Below, one piece after another: positions 46,012 to 58,259 of a stretch of 64,000 nt of DNA. This stretch comes from Cycas panzhihuaensis (taxonomy: Eukaryota; Cycadophyta): contig CM041465.1 of assembly GCA_023213395.1 (NCBI GenBank), positions 158,107,741-158,171,740 on the forward strand, read 5' to 3'. Both the position numbers and the translations under genes were made by a program. Every line of letters begins with the position of its first letter. Positions within the stretch are counted from its first letter, which is position 1. The notes beneath the pieces are model-generated. The model saw only the letters and a list, made by a program, of their open reading frames with translations. It searched no databases and had not been told where the DNA came from.

Positions 46012-46336
46012 TGTTGCAATCCAATTCAATTATGGAAGTTAGGCACAAAACTTTTAGAAGTAGATTTTATGATGATTAGGGAAGTAGGTATCTTATTATT
46101 ATCATTATAAGTTAATTTTATTATTATTAGCAAGTTAATTTTTTTTTAAGGTGGTCAATTTTGATACATATAATTAGAGGATTATTATTCATTTGCAAGT
46201 CATCCTTTATGGGTTAATCCATTTAGGGTCTTTTGACCATTTGCATCTTAGGAGCTTTTATTCAATTTTTATTTCAGTTTGCTTTTGTATTTATGGAAGC
46301 AGATCTAATTTAGGACCACTTTATATATTGTTTTCA
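46012..46336 (+). repeat. 3' LTR of element C
   Basis: Begins TGTTGCAATCCAATTC after the polypurine tract and probably ends TTTTCA at 46336, about 325 bases. It matches the truncated 5' LTR over about 240 bases. Confidence 0.75.
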
Positions 46337-46940
46337 ATGTGAGAAGATATGAAATCCTTACGTATTTTAATTTTATTATTTTTAAAAATTTAAGAATAAA
46401 GTTAACTATATTTAATAATTATTTGAAATCTATTAGTTCCAAGAAGATTAATCCTTGGTGATGTATAAGTTCCAGGCAATTGATAACTAAACATAAAAGG
46501 AATAAGTTCTTATTTTTTAGTACCCTTCATGTTTTTAAGGAGTCATACTCTTTTTTCAGTGATATCTTGAGCATACAAAGTCTATTTCAGAGCCAAAAGA
46601 AGCATTGAACTCCTAATTCAAAGCCCTTCAATTTGATAGGTCACATGAAGATATTTGGAGCTAATTTGATAAAAAAAATTCATCTTAAATGTAAAATCTT
46701 TTTTTAAAACATATATTTTCTAAAAATTTCATTTGAAGACTAATAAGATGGCCTAAACATAGAGAAATATTATGGGGTAATAAGAAAAGTGAAGTGGATA
46801 AAGATCTCATGACTCATGTTTTATGCAAAATGATGACAAATTAATATTTTAGAGGAATTAAAACTAAAAATATAAGGGATAGGTAAGTACAATGGATAAC
46901 AAGGCTATTAATAATGTTGATAAAATAATAATATGGTAGC
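46337..46940. other. Unassigned AT-rich stretch
   Basis: Between the element C 3' LTR and the copia fragment. No coding or repeat signal recognised. Confidence 0.4.
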
Positions 46941-46949
46941 AATTCAATA

Positions 46950-47880
46950 AAATATCAATAAGACATTAATAAGCACATAAGATCCAACAATTTAGCACTC
47001 TTAAAATAAATTTATTATTCTTCTATTTAATTATATAAAAAGATATGATACAAGTTTATTCAAGTGCCTAAATGATAATTGCAATCAGGAGTTACAAAAC
47101 TATCATGGGAGTTATAAATCTAAAAATGGAGGTTACATACATTCACATATGTGTGAGAGACATCTTACCTTAAAAAGTAAATATCTTATGCTATAAATTA
47201 AACATTGTTCCTAATACTTCTCCCTAATAATATTTTCTTCACTATCCTTTACATCAAGAATTTTTATGAACTTCTCAAATTTCTATCTACTCAAAGCCTT
47301 AGTTAATATATCTACTAATTGATCCTTAGTCAAATAATATACCAACTATACCATATTATTTTTCACCTACTCCTAAATGAAGTGATGATATATCTTAATG
47401 TGCTTTATCCTTGCATGAAATATTGGATTCTTCCAAGGTTGAATGGTACTCTAATAATCATAAAATAGGATTGTAGCATTCTTTTGTGGAGGTTGTATAT
47501 GACTAAGTACCCTCCTTATCTAAATAGCTTCATATGTAGCTGTAACTACTACCTTGTAGCCTATTTATGTAGAAAATAATAACATTCCAGTATGTTTTTT
47601 ACTCACCCAAGAAACCACATATGATCAAATTATAAACATATATCTTGAAGTAAATTTGTTTGTCATCATTGTCCCAAGCATAATATGAGTCTATAAAACC
47701 CTAAAGTTTGAACTCTTCATGCCTTGTGAACTTGAGCCTATATCTAATAATACCCTTCACATAACTCAAACTCCCTTTGGTAGCTTTCTAATATGTGATA
47801 AATGGACAACTCATAAACGTTGACCCTAATCTAATGACATGGGTGATATCTGACCTAATAGTAATAATAATTTTCTTTAT
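46950..47880 (-). mobile_element. Ty1/copia 3' fragment: RNase H plus LTR
   Basis: - strand islands from 47850 to 47230: KFTRHEEFKLWGFIDSYYAW (LKGY-D-D-A), then SSYSYI, IL*LLEYHSTLEESNISCKD (the LxxNPxxHxRTKHI region), ending RKYY*GEVLG. This is the RNase H and C-terminal tail of a copia pol. A purine run (ATTAGGGAGAAGTAT on the - strand, 47209-47223) and an LTR-like AT-rich end follow to about 46950. No 5' half is present. Family differs from E and F. Confidence 0.6.
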
Positions 47881-49003
47881 TATTATTATTTTTTAATTTT
47901 CACTTCACATAGGATACCTGGTAAATTTTTACTATATCTTTTGACTAGGTCATCAGTTTCTGACGAAACCTATCCTATTACATCCAAAATTTTTTGAAGT
48001 ATGATTTCGACTGGTCATATGCCGTATTTGGAGTTGATTTGACTTGATTTCAATAAGTTTAAAGTCAGTCATTCATTTTTAAAGCCATTTTAAATTATTT
48101 TCACAAAATCACTTTTTTAACAGATTATATCTTATCACTGGGAGATTATTTTATACCAGGATATACTCTGTAATCATTTATTATCATTAAACTTCATCAC
48201 CATCTATTTATTTTATTTTTTAGGATTTATTTTAATCATTATTTTTATTAGTAAAGTGACACTTTAGTGTTTTTTAGCATATTCATATAAAAGTACTTAT
48301 TGTTATTTTTTATTATAACTTTTCTGTTTTACATCAGAATTCATATCCATCAGTTTTGTTGGGAAGATGACTCACTCATCTTCGAACTGACATTATTATT
48401 TATAAGTTTTAGAGTGTTTTTTCTGATTTTCAAACCCATCAAAATTGAGGTACATAATAGCCTCCAAATTTGTCATTATTGCATATTTACATATATTATT
48501 TCTAAAAAATTTTTAACTAAAAATATATTAAGTAGCTATCTAAACTATAATTGATCATTTTATAGCATTCTACAAGTTTTTTATCAGCATTTCATAATAT
48601 TTTGAGCCCTAGGCTCCTATTAAGCCTTAAAATGAGAACTATATCTTTGGTTGATTAAAATATTGATTTATAGGAACCTATTTTCAAAACGATTAGTTCT
48701 ATTGAATAGTTTTTTCATTGATCTTCAAACTAGTATAATTTCACTTTATTCTGGCATTGTTTAGTACAACTTTGAAGTTGCTAAACTTGAGCATTTAGTA
48801 TATCCTAACAGGCTTTCACTTACTTCTTGCACTTATAATAGTTGCATTTAGTTGATATACTTTCCAAAGGCATTTTTTATTTTTTAAAAGGAAATTACAT
48901 TTCTTTCAAAGAGTATATTTGACATCATATAAATTTATTCATTTATTAAGTTTTTTAACTTGATAAAAGTATATTCTTTTTACATACTAATGTTTTTGGT
49001 AAA

Positions 49004-49828
49004 ATGGCAATCAATCTTAATAAAGTATAATTTCCTATATTCGATGGCTATAATTTTTCACAATGGCATCAAATAATGCAAAATTATTTTATTACATATG
49101 ATCTTTGGAGTTACCTACAAGATGAATATGATATTAATATTAAGGAAAACATTAAAAAAGATAATGAAGCCTTAACTTTACTATTTTGCACTATAGATGA
49201 TGATGTTTTTTCTAAAGTTTGTGAACTAACAACTTCCAAATCTGTGTGGGACATATTAGTTTCTACTTATGGAGAGATACCCTCAATGAATTTAACATTG
49301 ACATTGTTGAGCATGTGAGACATGTGACAAAGAAGGTGGATTGTAATGACAAGACCAAGGAAGATTCAAGTCAAATACATGATCATATTATTGTACAAGA
49401 ACCTGATCCTTCATTTTAGGGGGAGAAATATGATGATATGATAGTCACTCACAACACAAAGACTTCAGAAGATAAAGTTAAAGTTATAGAAGTTAAAGTC
49501 AAAGTTGCAGTCATACCTCTACATTTGAATCAAGCTACATTTACTTACATATTTTTTGCACCATTCAATGGTAAAAGGACACACATTACTAAAAGGATGA
49601 GAAGAGTTCATAATGATTAAGCCAAAAGATAAATCTTTAAAGTTTTTTTTAAAATTTAAATTTCATAAGTTTAAAGAGCAGATAAAGTTGTTCGTGATGA
49701 CTATTAAGGAGGAGAATGTTGGGGTTAATGATCATCACCCCACTTCCACATTTCAACTAGGAGTACACACCTCACTCTCACCAATTTACAGATGTGGGTG
49801 CTCACATGTGAAGGTAAATATAAGGTAA
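49004..49828 (+). pseudogene. gag of element G (UBN2-like copia gag)
   Basis: From ATG 49004: MAINLNKV then a stop and FPIFDGYNFSQWHQIMQNYF, ITYDLWSYL, ALTLLFCTIDDDVFSKV and SKSVWDILVSTYG. This is the F-G-NY--W---M---L-----W and A---I---I-------I----SAKE-W--L---Y pattern of copia gag proteins. After a frameshift near 49318 a Lys/His-rich part (to 49620) and a further frame (49613-49828) follow, the latter running into the LTR. A stop early in the frame and the frameshift inactivate it. Confidence 0.75.
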
Positions 49829-50098
49829 GATTAAGTTGATTTGAGTTAAGTTAAGTTATATTTTATTGTTGTTTGAATTTTAGGGGTTGAGGAGTTTCCC
49901 TCCTCCCCCAAACTATATATTTGGAGGGGTGTACAACCCTAATATCTTTAGACATCGCCTACAATTTAAACATTTGTAATGCTCTCTCTCAAACAATGGA
50001 TTGAATACAAAGGATTTTCTATTTATGCAATAATGTATTGATTATATGTTTATGTTCTGCCCTATTCTCCATCGTTTATTTTCCTACACTAGCTACTT
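49717..50098 (+). repeat. 3' LTR of element G
   Basis: Begins TGTTGGGGTTAATGATCATC and ends ATTTTCCTACA, about 382 bases; recognisably the same LTR as the 414-base LTRs of element J. It contains the poly-purine-rich TGAGGAGTTTCCCTCCTCCC block also seen in J. Confidence 0.85.
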
Positions 50099-50665
50099 AA
50101 ATAATGTCTTATAAATTATCCTTTCATTAATCTATTTTGCTAGCTTAATACTTATCTTAATTATTGTTTCCATTAACTTGCACTTTTCTATGTGAGATCT
50201 TCTTAATAAATTATATGCATACTTTGATTGAAATATAAAAGTATTGTCCTTCTTTATCATACATTGATGTCAAGATAATAATGAAAAATGCCCAAATATA
50301 TATGTGCTTCTCACTTAGTCCCATGCCTTGCATCATTCCCAAGAATCAAAGAAATGCAAATAAGTGCAAAAGAAATAACCTAATCAACTTCAAGGCATTA
50401 TTGGGGCAACTTCATATATAATTAGACATAACTTCGAATAATACATGATATAGAATGGAAACTAAAAATAATTATGAATGCTTTAGTTGAAGGAAATACT
50501 ACAATAGTCCTAATAATAATTCATAAGAAAATGATAAACATAATTCTAATAGATATATTTATATTGACCCTAAGGTATTCCTACTAAGAGTCATAACCAT
50601 TCTTGTCCATAAACTTAATTTAAATTAATATTATTTTAATATTTATGAGTTAGGGTTGTAATAAG
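50099..50665 (-). repeat. Probable 3' LTR of element H
   Basis: On the - strand TTACAACCCTAACTC follows the purine run, resembling the TGTTACAACCC type of start of chromovirus LTRs. No second copy is in the window, so the far boundary is assumed to be the edge of element G. Confidence 0.4.
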
Positions 50666-50671
50666 TTTTTC

Positions 50672-52340
50672 CCCTTAAAATGGTTCATCCTTGAAATATC
50701 TATGATGTGATTCCATAAATTGTTTAAGAATAATAGTAAGTCCCTACAACGTATTTTTTGGTGGTAACTACTTTTATTTGGCCAGATACACTTGGTTGAA
50801 CTTTGAGTATAGTTGTTTATCCCAAGTCTTAAAGATTATTTCTAGATGAGGATTAACTTTACTTTATTAACTAAGAGGAGAAAGTCAATCTAAACTAAAA
50901 CATTCAAGCCTAATTATTTCTTCAAACATGAAACATGAAAGACATTATATATCCTAGACATCTGAGGTAGCTCAAGTTTATAAATAGCTTTGTCAATTCT
51001 TTGCTTCACCTAATAACATTCATAATACTAGGGGCCTAGTTTTTTGTCATAAGAATTATTTAAAGAAACTTATTTGTATAGTTGCAATCATATATAAACT
51101 AGTCCTCAACCTAAATTCTTGTTTAATGCAATGCTTTTTAACTTATTGCTTTATTTAATTTCTTACCTCTAATAAGTCCCCCTTTAAAATTTGGATCATA
51201 TCCCAAGCAACTTAGAGGTAGTCTATGATGGTTGAAACTTGACTATCATTACTCACCCAATCTTTGAGCTACACTAGTTTATAATAATACAAGGCTTTAA
51301 AGGGTGACATTTGGATGGATGAGTGGTAGGAAGAATTATACTATGCTTTAGCTAGATATAACTATTTAACCCAAGAGTTTTATTTGTTAGCTACATAACT
51401 TCTTAAATATCCCTTAAGACATTTATTAACTAGAGCTTGGTCTCAACTTTTATAAATAATTCCTACAAAAAGTAACTTTAAAACTTTGGGTTTCTATCAC
51501 TAATAATTATATGAGGGAGACATTGCAGCCTATGAACTTCTTTAATAAAAATTTTAACTATTTATGGTGCTTTATACATGGACTAAATGGGTATTAAATT
51601 AGAAAACTTACTTAACTTATCCATAATAATATATATAATGTCCTTTTATGAGTAAAGTCATAAAATCCATACTTATGGTTTCACATTCTTTCTAAGAGAT
51701 AGGCAAGGGTTATAACAACCTAAGAGAGGCCATCTGCTTGTATTTATTCACTTGGAAAATTAGATATTCTACAATAATTTTTTGGATGTTTTTTTTTATT
51801 TCTTTTTAGAAAAATAAAATTTTGAGCAAAGATATATCTTAAAGAACCCTCATTGACCTACAGAGAGGATAACACGTGCTTTCTTTAGGAATTTGATCTT
51901 AATATTTGAGTTGGGCCCTAAGAATATCCTTCCCCCATACTATAAGATGGTATTCTTCCATTCAAATTTAGTATTATGTCCTTGCTAAGTCTTAAGAATC
52001 AACTACTAAAGATCTTGATCCTTCATATACTCTACTTGAATGTTTGTAATCCAAGTTGGGTCAAACATAAAAATTGTACAAAGATGAGGTTCCTCATCCC
52101 TTCGAGATAGGGCATTGATGACAACATATAATTTGCCTTTGTTATATGTAGTATTAAAATGAAAACCTTAGATTTTACTTATCCATGTTTACTACTTTGA
52201 AGATAATATTTTCTTCTTAAGGAGGTATTATAAGTTGTTGTGATCTATTTTTTCCATGAATCAACTATCTAATAGATATTATTGATATTTAATTAATACA
52301 TGTACAAGTTTTGATATTTGTATTAAAATTTGATAATGAC
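50672..52340 (-). pseudogene. RNase H end and integrase of element H
   Basis: Resuming left of element I: DHNNL-YLLKK, KLYVVINALSRRDEEPHL (N-VADALSR) near 52200-52080, then integrase islands to about 50.8 kb and a tail NHFKGKNLLQP before the purine run AAGGGGAAAAACTTA (about 50660-50675). Catalytic positions of the integrase are too decayed to point out one by one. Confidence 0.65.
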
Positions 52341-52344
52341 TTAT

Positions 52345-52800
52345 ATAAAAGTTCTAATACCATGTACCATAATAAATAATATAACTAACATGAATAATGT
52401 ATAAAATATAATTCATGAGATATTTAAGATAAGCATTCAAGTATATAATAAATGAGATATATACATATCAATATAGTATTTACACAATAAAAAAGATATA
52501 ACATAAGACACTATATTTATACATTAAAAACCCTTGATAGGAAAAAACACAAGAGAAGGGTGGAACTTAGCTCTTTGTCTCAATTGAGCTCATGATATGT
52601 TTACATCTTTAAATATTCCATCAACTCATATATATGTAATAGAATATAAGAGCCTCATTAACCAATGATTTTATATCAATATATTGATCACTTAAATCAT
52701 GTGTGAGAACCTTTATATCAACCATTCATGTGTTTACTACTAATTAAGCATTATATTGAATATTGTAAAAAGTAATATTCTAATATTTTCTCTTAATGTT
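52345..52800 (-). repeat. 3' LTR of element I (approximate)
   Basis: Shares ordered blocks with 55243-55720, including the TGTACCATAATAAATAATAT start region at 52363. Confidence 0.65.
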
Positions 52801-55242
52801 TAATTTGTTAAACTCTCAAATATTTTCATAACCATATTTGAATCACCTACTACTTATATCACTTATAAATATCAACCATCAAACCTATCTTCAACCTGTA
52901 AGTAAGTGTTATATCATCTTTCTTATATCACACCCTATAAATTATCATTAAATATGACTCAAACTCATAATGATATATGAAGTATCTTCTCAATATTTTT
53001 ATATCTTCCATTTGTAAGTTGCGCAAATAAACTTATCAATAAACCATATCACTAATGCACATATAAAACAATAACCATCTATTAAAATGCATGGGTAACT
53101 AGCTAGTGTAATCATTAATTAGGAAGTATTTTACATATATGGTTCATTGATTTCATTAACAAAAGCACTATATTTAAGGATTAAATCAAATTACCTGCCT
53201 AGACAAATATATTGTAATGAGAGTAACTTATAAATCTTCCTTTGCCTCTTATCCTACAAGATATGGGAAACTCTTGTGTTGTCTTCATTAACAATTTAAT
53301 ATAGGTAACCCTTATAACTTTCTTTGGTAACTAATATCTCTTAATCATCTCATCAAACTAGCAAAACTCTAGGAACAAGGCATACCACCTGGCCTATCAA
53401 GTTTGTTATAATAAGATAATATGTTCTATGCCTCTTGTCATATATGATTATTGAATTTCTAACTAAAATATATCTTCGACTAAACTTTTGATTTTATAGA
53501 TAAGCTGAAACTATCATGACCATTTAATTAATCAAATAATCATATGTGACCTCTTCTTATTTCATATTGGGTGGATAATTTAATCATCTTTTCTCAAATA
53601 ACAACATTCTTTCAATCATCAAGTGGTTGCAAAATGTGTCATTTCATTCATTCAAACAAACTAGGTGATCATTATATCCTTCATTTAGCTTTATCATCAT
53701 GTGATCAAACTTATATCTTTTCATTTACTTAGGGGATCAAATGTCATATTTAGTAAGTAAATATGTTTAATTAATTTTCTTTCATTATAAAAATAGTTTC
53801 TCATATACTTCACAATCTTAAAATAAGCCTTAGATATATAAAATGAGCTCCAATATATTTATTTTCATATTTTTTCCTTTAAATTAGTGTCCATAATCAT
53901 TAATGTCCATCTATATACATTTAGGCATCTTTAAAATCATTAAAAAATTGTTAAATATATCTCAAATTTCTCAAAAAATGAATATTTTATCATGTTAAAA
54001 TTTGCTAACTTAACTTTATTGATTAAAATTTGCACGATAAAATCTCTAAACTATGGATTATGACCACTCCTTTCATATGTATTTGATTCTTCTTTCTAGT
54101 AGTTTAAATAACACTTAAATCTATAATAAAGTTATGGCCATTTAAAATTGTAGTAATAGACTTTTTATATTATAAATGACAATAGATAACATGTTAAGAT
54201 TGAAACTCTTATGACTTCCATAATTTTACTCCAAACCATGTTATATAACCACTTAAAATTCATGGCATAGGTCTGGTCATCGTAAATCTATGGTCACATT
54301 TTCCAAATTTAGTTATTTACACCTCTAAAATCATTAATCTTTGTTAAAATTCTTGTTTATAAAATTTTTTAAAGTTTCACCCTAGTGAACTTATTAATAT
54401 ATTTTCCATTAAAATTTTATACATCTCAATGTTTAAAATTAAATTAAATATATATTTCTTTCATGCCAAATTATCCTCTAATTCTATTATACAAATACCC
54501 TCTCAATAGGTTTTCTTCATCAATCTTCTACTATTTGAACCCCTAGTGCTTATTTCATAAGCTTACTTAAAATATTTTAAAAAATATGTCAATGGTGAAT
54601 AATAACATTAAATTTTGGAATCATATGTTATGGTAATGAATCCCCACTAGGTTACTTGTAATAGCCTCCATAAATGGATCACAACATATAACATGATGCA
54701 TATAGGATATCCATATCCATTAAATATACTTTTATTTATTTCTATAGGAGTGCATAGGTCTACATTAATAAACTCGTATAGTAATAACCTCTTCCTTTTC
54801 AATAGTCTTATGTAGACTCATCAAATCCCTATATTCTCATAAAAATTGGCTATCCATATATATAAATAATGTCTAAAAATTTACAATAACAATTCTCACT
54901 ATTATTTTAAGGTATACTATTATCATGCTTCTATATTATGGTCACTTCTTATTGACATACATCTAGTTCCTAGCTTATCAAATTGATCTCTCAATTAGAT
55001 TATACTAACTTGATACTAGCTTAATATTGGCTCTTCAATAACTCTACATAATACATGCATGGATCATCTTTAGATGGCAAAAATCATTACCATATATGTA
55101 TGACCTTTAATATCTTAGTTTGCCCTGCTTCATCTTATATTAGCTCTATTTGCTTCTTGATTCATGTCTTAAGATCATGTCACTTATGCTCTAATTCCAT
55201 GTTAAAATATAATAACTTATGAAAAATCTCTGATACCATATA

Positions 55243-55465
55243 GAAAGTTTGATTTACTTTGATGTACTATAATAAATAATATAACTACTACGAATAATAA
55301 ATGAAATGTGATTCATGTGGTGTTTAAGATAAGAATTCAAGTATATAATAAATAAGATATATACACATCAATATAACATTCATATAATAAGAAAGATATC
55401 ACATGGAACATTAAATTTATATATGGAAAACTCTTGATGGGAAAAACCATGGAGAGGGGTGGAGC

Positions 55466-55506
<41 letters not shown>

Positions 55507-55720
55507 TACACACACACGTACATACAAAATTAACCTTATGATATATATACATATTCATAGTTTCCATCACCTCGTGTATCTATGATAGGATATAAGAACC
55601 TCATCGATCAATGATTTTGTGCTAATATATCAACTACTTAAATCATATATGAGTATTTTTACAATAACTAATCACATGTCAACCATTAATTAAATATTAT
55701 ATTAAATATAATCAATATTA
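55243..55720 (-). repeat. 5' LTR of element I (approximate), with TC microsatellite
   Basis: Matches the 52345 copy, but carries a (TC)n run of about 34 bases (55469-55502) where the other LTR has CTCTTTGTCTC, so the run expanded after insertion. Confidence 0.65.
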
Positions 55721-55739
55721 TAATCATCTCCCTATTATA

Positions 55740-57113
55740 AGTAGATTTGAATTACTCCCTATTAGTTAGATTTTTACTTTCAAATTCAATTGGTCATCCC
55801 TCCTGTATTAGACTACTCCTATTCCACTACCTGAGGTAAGACATTTAGTAGTAAATGGATTGGAAAAATCAGGTGACATTAGCACTAATAAGCTTATCAT
55901 GGCTTACTTACGTTCTTCAAAACATGAGTGATCCTCATTGTCCTAATAGAAGGAATCTTTTTTTAATAACCTTATTATAGGAACAATCATCTAAGCATAA
56001 TTTTTAATTAAATATTGATAAAACCCTGTTAGTCCTAGGAATCTATAATACCTAGTACACTTGGATAAATTTTTTACCATAAGGTAATCTTGAATGGCCT
56101 TGGTTTTTGTTGGATCTATATTTACTCCTCCTCTGGAAATAATATACCCTAAGCATTCAATTTCCCTCCTCCTAAACATGTATTTTATTTTATTTTAAAA
56201 AATGTTCTATTTCTTTAAAATACTTTGGACCATATCTACATTCCTTATATGGTCCTTCTACTTCTTATTATATTCTAATATATAATTAAAGAAAACCAAA
56301 GTAAATTTTCATAAGAAAGTTCCTAATACCTTATTCATAAATTTTTGAAATATGGAAGGAGCATTTGTTAGACAAAATGTTGAATTCATAGTGATTGTGG
56401 TATATGTTGAAGGCTATCTTATGAGTATCTTTAGGCTTGATGTAGATCTACTGATATTTAGAGTGTTAAGTTAATTTTTATAAAGAATTTTGTACCTCGT
56501 AACCCATCTAATAGCTAATCATTTCTTGGTATCAAAATATTATTTTTTATTATGCTATTATTTAGTGCACGATAGTTGATATACATATGGAAATAATCAT
56601 CATTTTCTCTAACTAACATTACTAATGTTGAAAAAGGGCCTTCATTAGGAACTACAACATCTAATTCTAATAGTTCTCGTATAATTCTTTTAATTCCATT
56701 TTGATAGTGATATAGTTACCTATATGGACTTATGAAAAGATTGATTATGGATTCTATCTCAATTTGATGCTCTAATATACCTTTTGGGGGTAATATTCTA
56801 TCTCATGCTTTTGAAGGATTTCTTGTAATTAATCATTTTTTGTTTCTGGTTCCATCTTTACTTGGAGTGTAAGAAATTAAGTTATCATGCTTAGATGCCT
56901 TTTTCTAATCAATTTCTCCATGTACTAGTATGATGTCACTTGAGTTTCTCCTAATTTTAACCCCTGAAGTGTGATGACTTTGCCTTCTTTCTTATACCTT
57001 ATAAATATTACATCTAAATTCATTTCAAAGGTCCTAATCTTACTTATACATTGATTTCCCAAAGTGACATCTACTCCTATATCTATGGTATATGAGTCCT
57101 TTATAATGATCTC
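55740..57113 (-). pseudogene. PR-RT linker, RT and RNase H start of element H
   Basis: - strand: DVTLGNQCISKIRTFEMNLD (57088 region; D-ILG-QWL), VREND-DYFHMYINYRALNN (R-CVDYRALN), MNKVLGTFLWKFTLVFFNYI (catalytic FFDDI degraded to FFNYI), ECLGYIISRGGVNIDPTKTK and RFLGLTGFYQYLIKNYA (56179-55991). RNase H text PIEFESKNL and STYNREMI ends at about 55728, where element I begins. Confidence 0.8.
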
Positions 57114-57118
57114 ATTAC

Positions 57119-57532
57119 TGAAGGAAAATATACTTGCAGGAGAACATGGCAGAATGTATATCAAATAACCATAAACCAATATTACATTAATACATCAATG
57201 TATCATAATCATAATAGCATAAAGCGTAAAAGCATTATTGTTTAATCCATTGTAGCAGAAATGAGCATTACAAATTTCCAATAACGAGGCGGTGTCTAGA
57301 GAGACTAGGGTTGCACATCCCTTAATATTTATAGTTTGAGAGAGGAGGGAAACTCCTCAACCCTTGAATTCAAAATAATAATAAAATAATGTTAACTTAA
57401 CTCAAATGAAACTAACTCAACTTACCTTAACTTACCTTGATATGTTGAGCATCACATGTCTAAATTGAAGATGGTGAGATGTACAAACTTGGTTAGAAGG
57501 TGGGAGTGGAGTGATGACAATTAACTCCAACA
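57119..57532 (-). repeat. 3' LTR of element J
   Basis: 414 bases, TGAAGGAAAATATAC to AACTCCAACA on the + strand. Confidence 0.93.
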
Positions 57533-58259
57533 TTCTCCTCCTTAATGTCATCATGAACACTCGTATCTTTTCCTTGAACTTATGGAACTTGTATTTGAAA
57601 AAAACTTTGAAATTCTGATCTTGATCTTTATCAACTCTTCTCACCCTTATAGCCACATATGTCTCTTTATCATGAAATGATGTAGGAAAACTATACGTAG
57701 ATGAAACTTGATTCAAATATAAATAAATAGCTATAATTTTAACTTTGTCAACTGGAACATTAAGAAGGCTTTGAACTTGAACTTTTGTAATCTTTATGCT
57801 TTGAACAACTATCATATCATCAGGTTCATTCTTTGTCATATCATCAGATTCATCTCCCCCTCAAATGGAGGATTAAATCCTTATGTAGCAAGTTGGTCCT
57901 GCATTTGATATGAATCCTCATGGGTGTTGTCGTTATGCTTCATATGTTCTATCACCTATCTCACATGCTCATCAAAAATATCATCAAATACATGGAGGGT
58001 ATCTCCCCCATAAATAGAAATCAATACATTCCAAACTAATTAAGAAGTTGTTAGTTCATAAACCTTTTGAAAAAACATCATCATTCATAGTACAAAATAA
58101 TAAACCTAAAACTTCATTATCTTTTCTAAAATTTTCTTTAATGCTAAGGTCACATTCATGTTATAAATACTTCAAAAGATCATGTTCAAGAAAGTAAGTT
58201 TGCATGGTATCATACCATAGTGAAAAGTTATGGCCATAAAAAATGGGTAATTGTGCCAT
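57432..58259 (-). pseudogene. gag of element J (UBN2-like)
   Basis: Starts at ATG 58259: MAQLPIFYGHNFSLWYDTMQ, TYFLEHDLLKYL, ENFRKDNEVLGLLFCTMNDD, homologous to the gag of G. Stops near 58160 and 58060 break the first half. The second half (57839-57432) is open: DDMIVVQSIKITKVQVQSLL, with a Lys/Phe-rich KVFFKYKFHKFKEKIRVF block, running into the LTR. No zinc knuckle, protease or RT follows. Confidence 0.75.

Larger units (their letters stand above)
18052..46336 (+). mobile_element. Element C: chromovirus (Ty3/gypsy with chromodomain), split by nested insertions
   Basis: A matching LTR pair (18052-18300 and 46012-46336) brackets gag, PR and RT on the left and RNase H, INT and a chromodomain on the right. 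The pol reading NFTKHF-I stops at 21498 and resumes at 44168-44172 with IVEYDALG, so 22.7 kb (element D and its own insertions) lies inside one RNase H codon block. The bases TTCAT occur on both sides of the insert, fitting a 5-base target duplication. Without the insert the element would be about 5.6 kb, a normal chromovirus size. Heavily decayed, many C-to-T-like changes. Confidence 0.85.
47905..50098 (+). mobile_element. Element G: gag-only LTR retrotransposon, 5'-truncated
   Basis: Leader (47905-48990), a gag with a UBN2-type domain, a polypurine tract AAGGAGGAGAA and one 3' LTR (49717-50098). There is no pol. Its leader and gag match element J in reverse (58.26-59.69 kb), so they are the same family. 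The 5' LTR and first leader part are missing; the copia fragment abuts at about 47.88-47.9 kb. The layout fits the plant TR-GAG class: LTR elements carrying only gag, mobilised in trans. Confidence 0.75.
52345..55720 (-). mobile_element. Element I: coding-free LTR element inserted in element H RNase H
   Basis: Two related ends, about 52345-52800 and 55243-55720, share TGTACYATAATAAATAATAT, AAGATAAGMATTCAAGTATA, a GGGTGGARCTTA block and GAATATAAGAGCCTCAT-like text in the same order. Just right of the inner LTR edge a primer site TGGTATCAGAGA reads on the - strand (55230-55241). The 2.4-kb interior (52800-55230) has no coding frame. This fits a LARD-like non-autonomous element. Ends are approximate and no target duplication was fixed. 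Confidence 0.7.
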
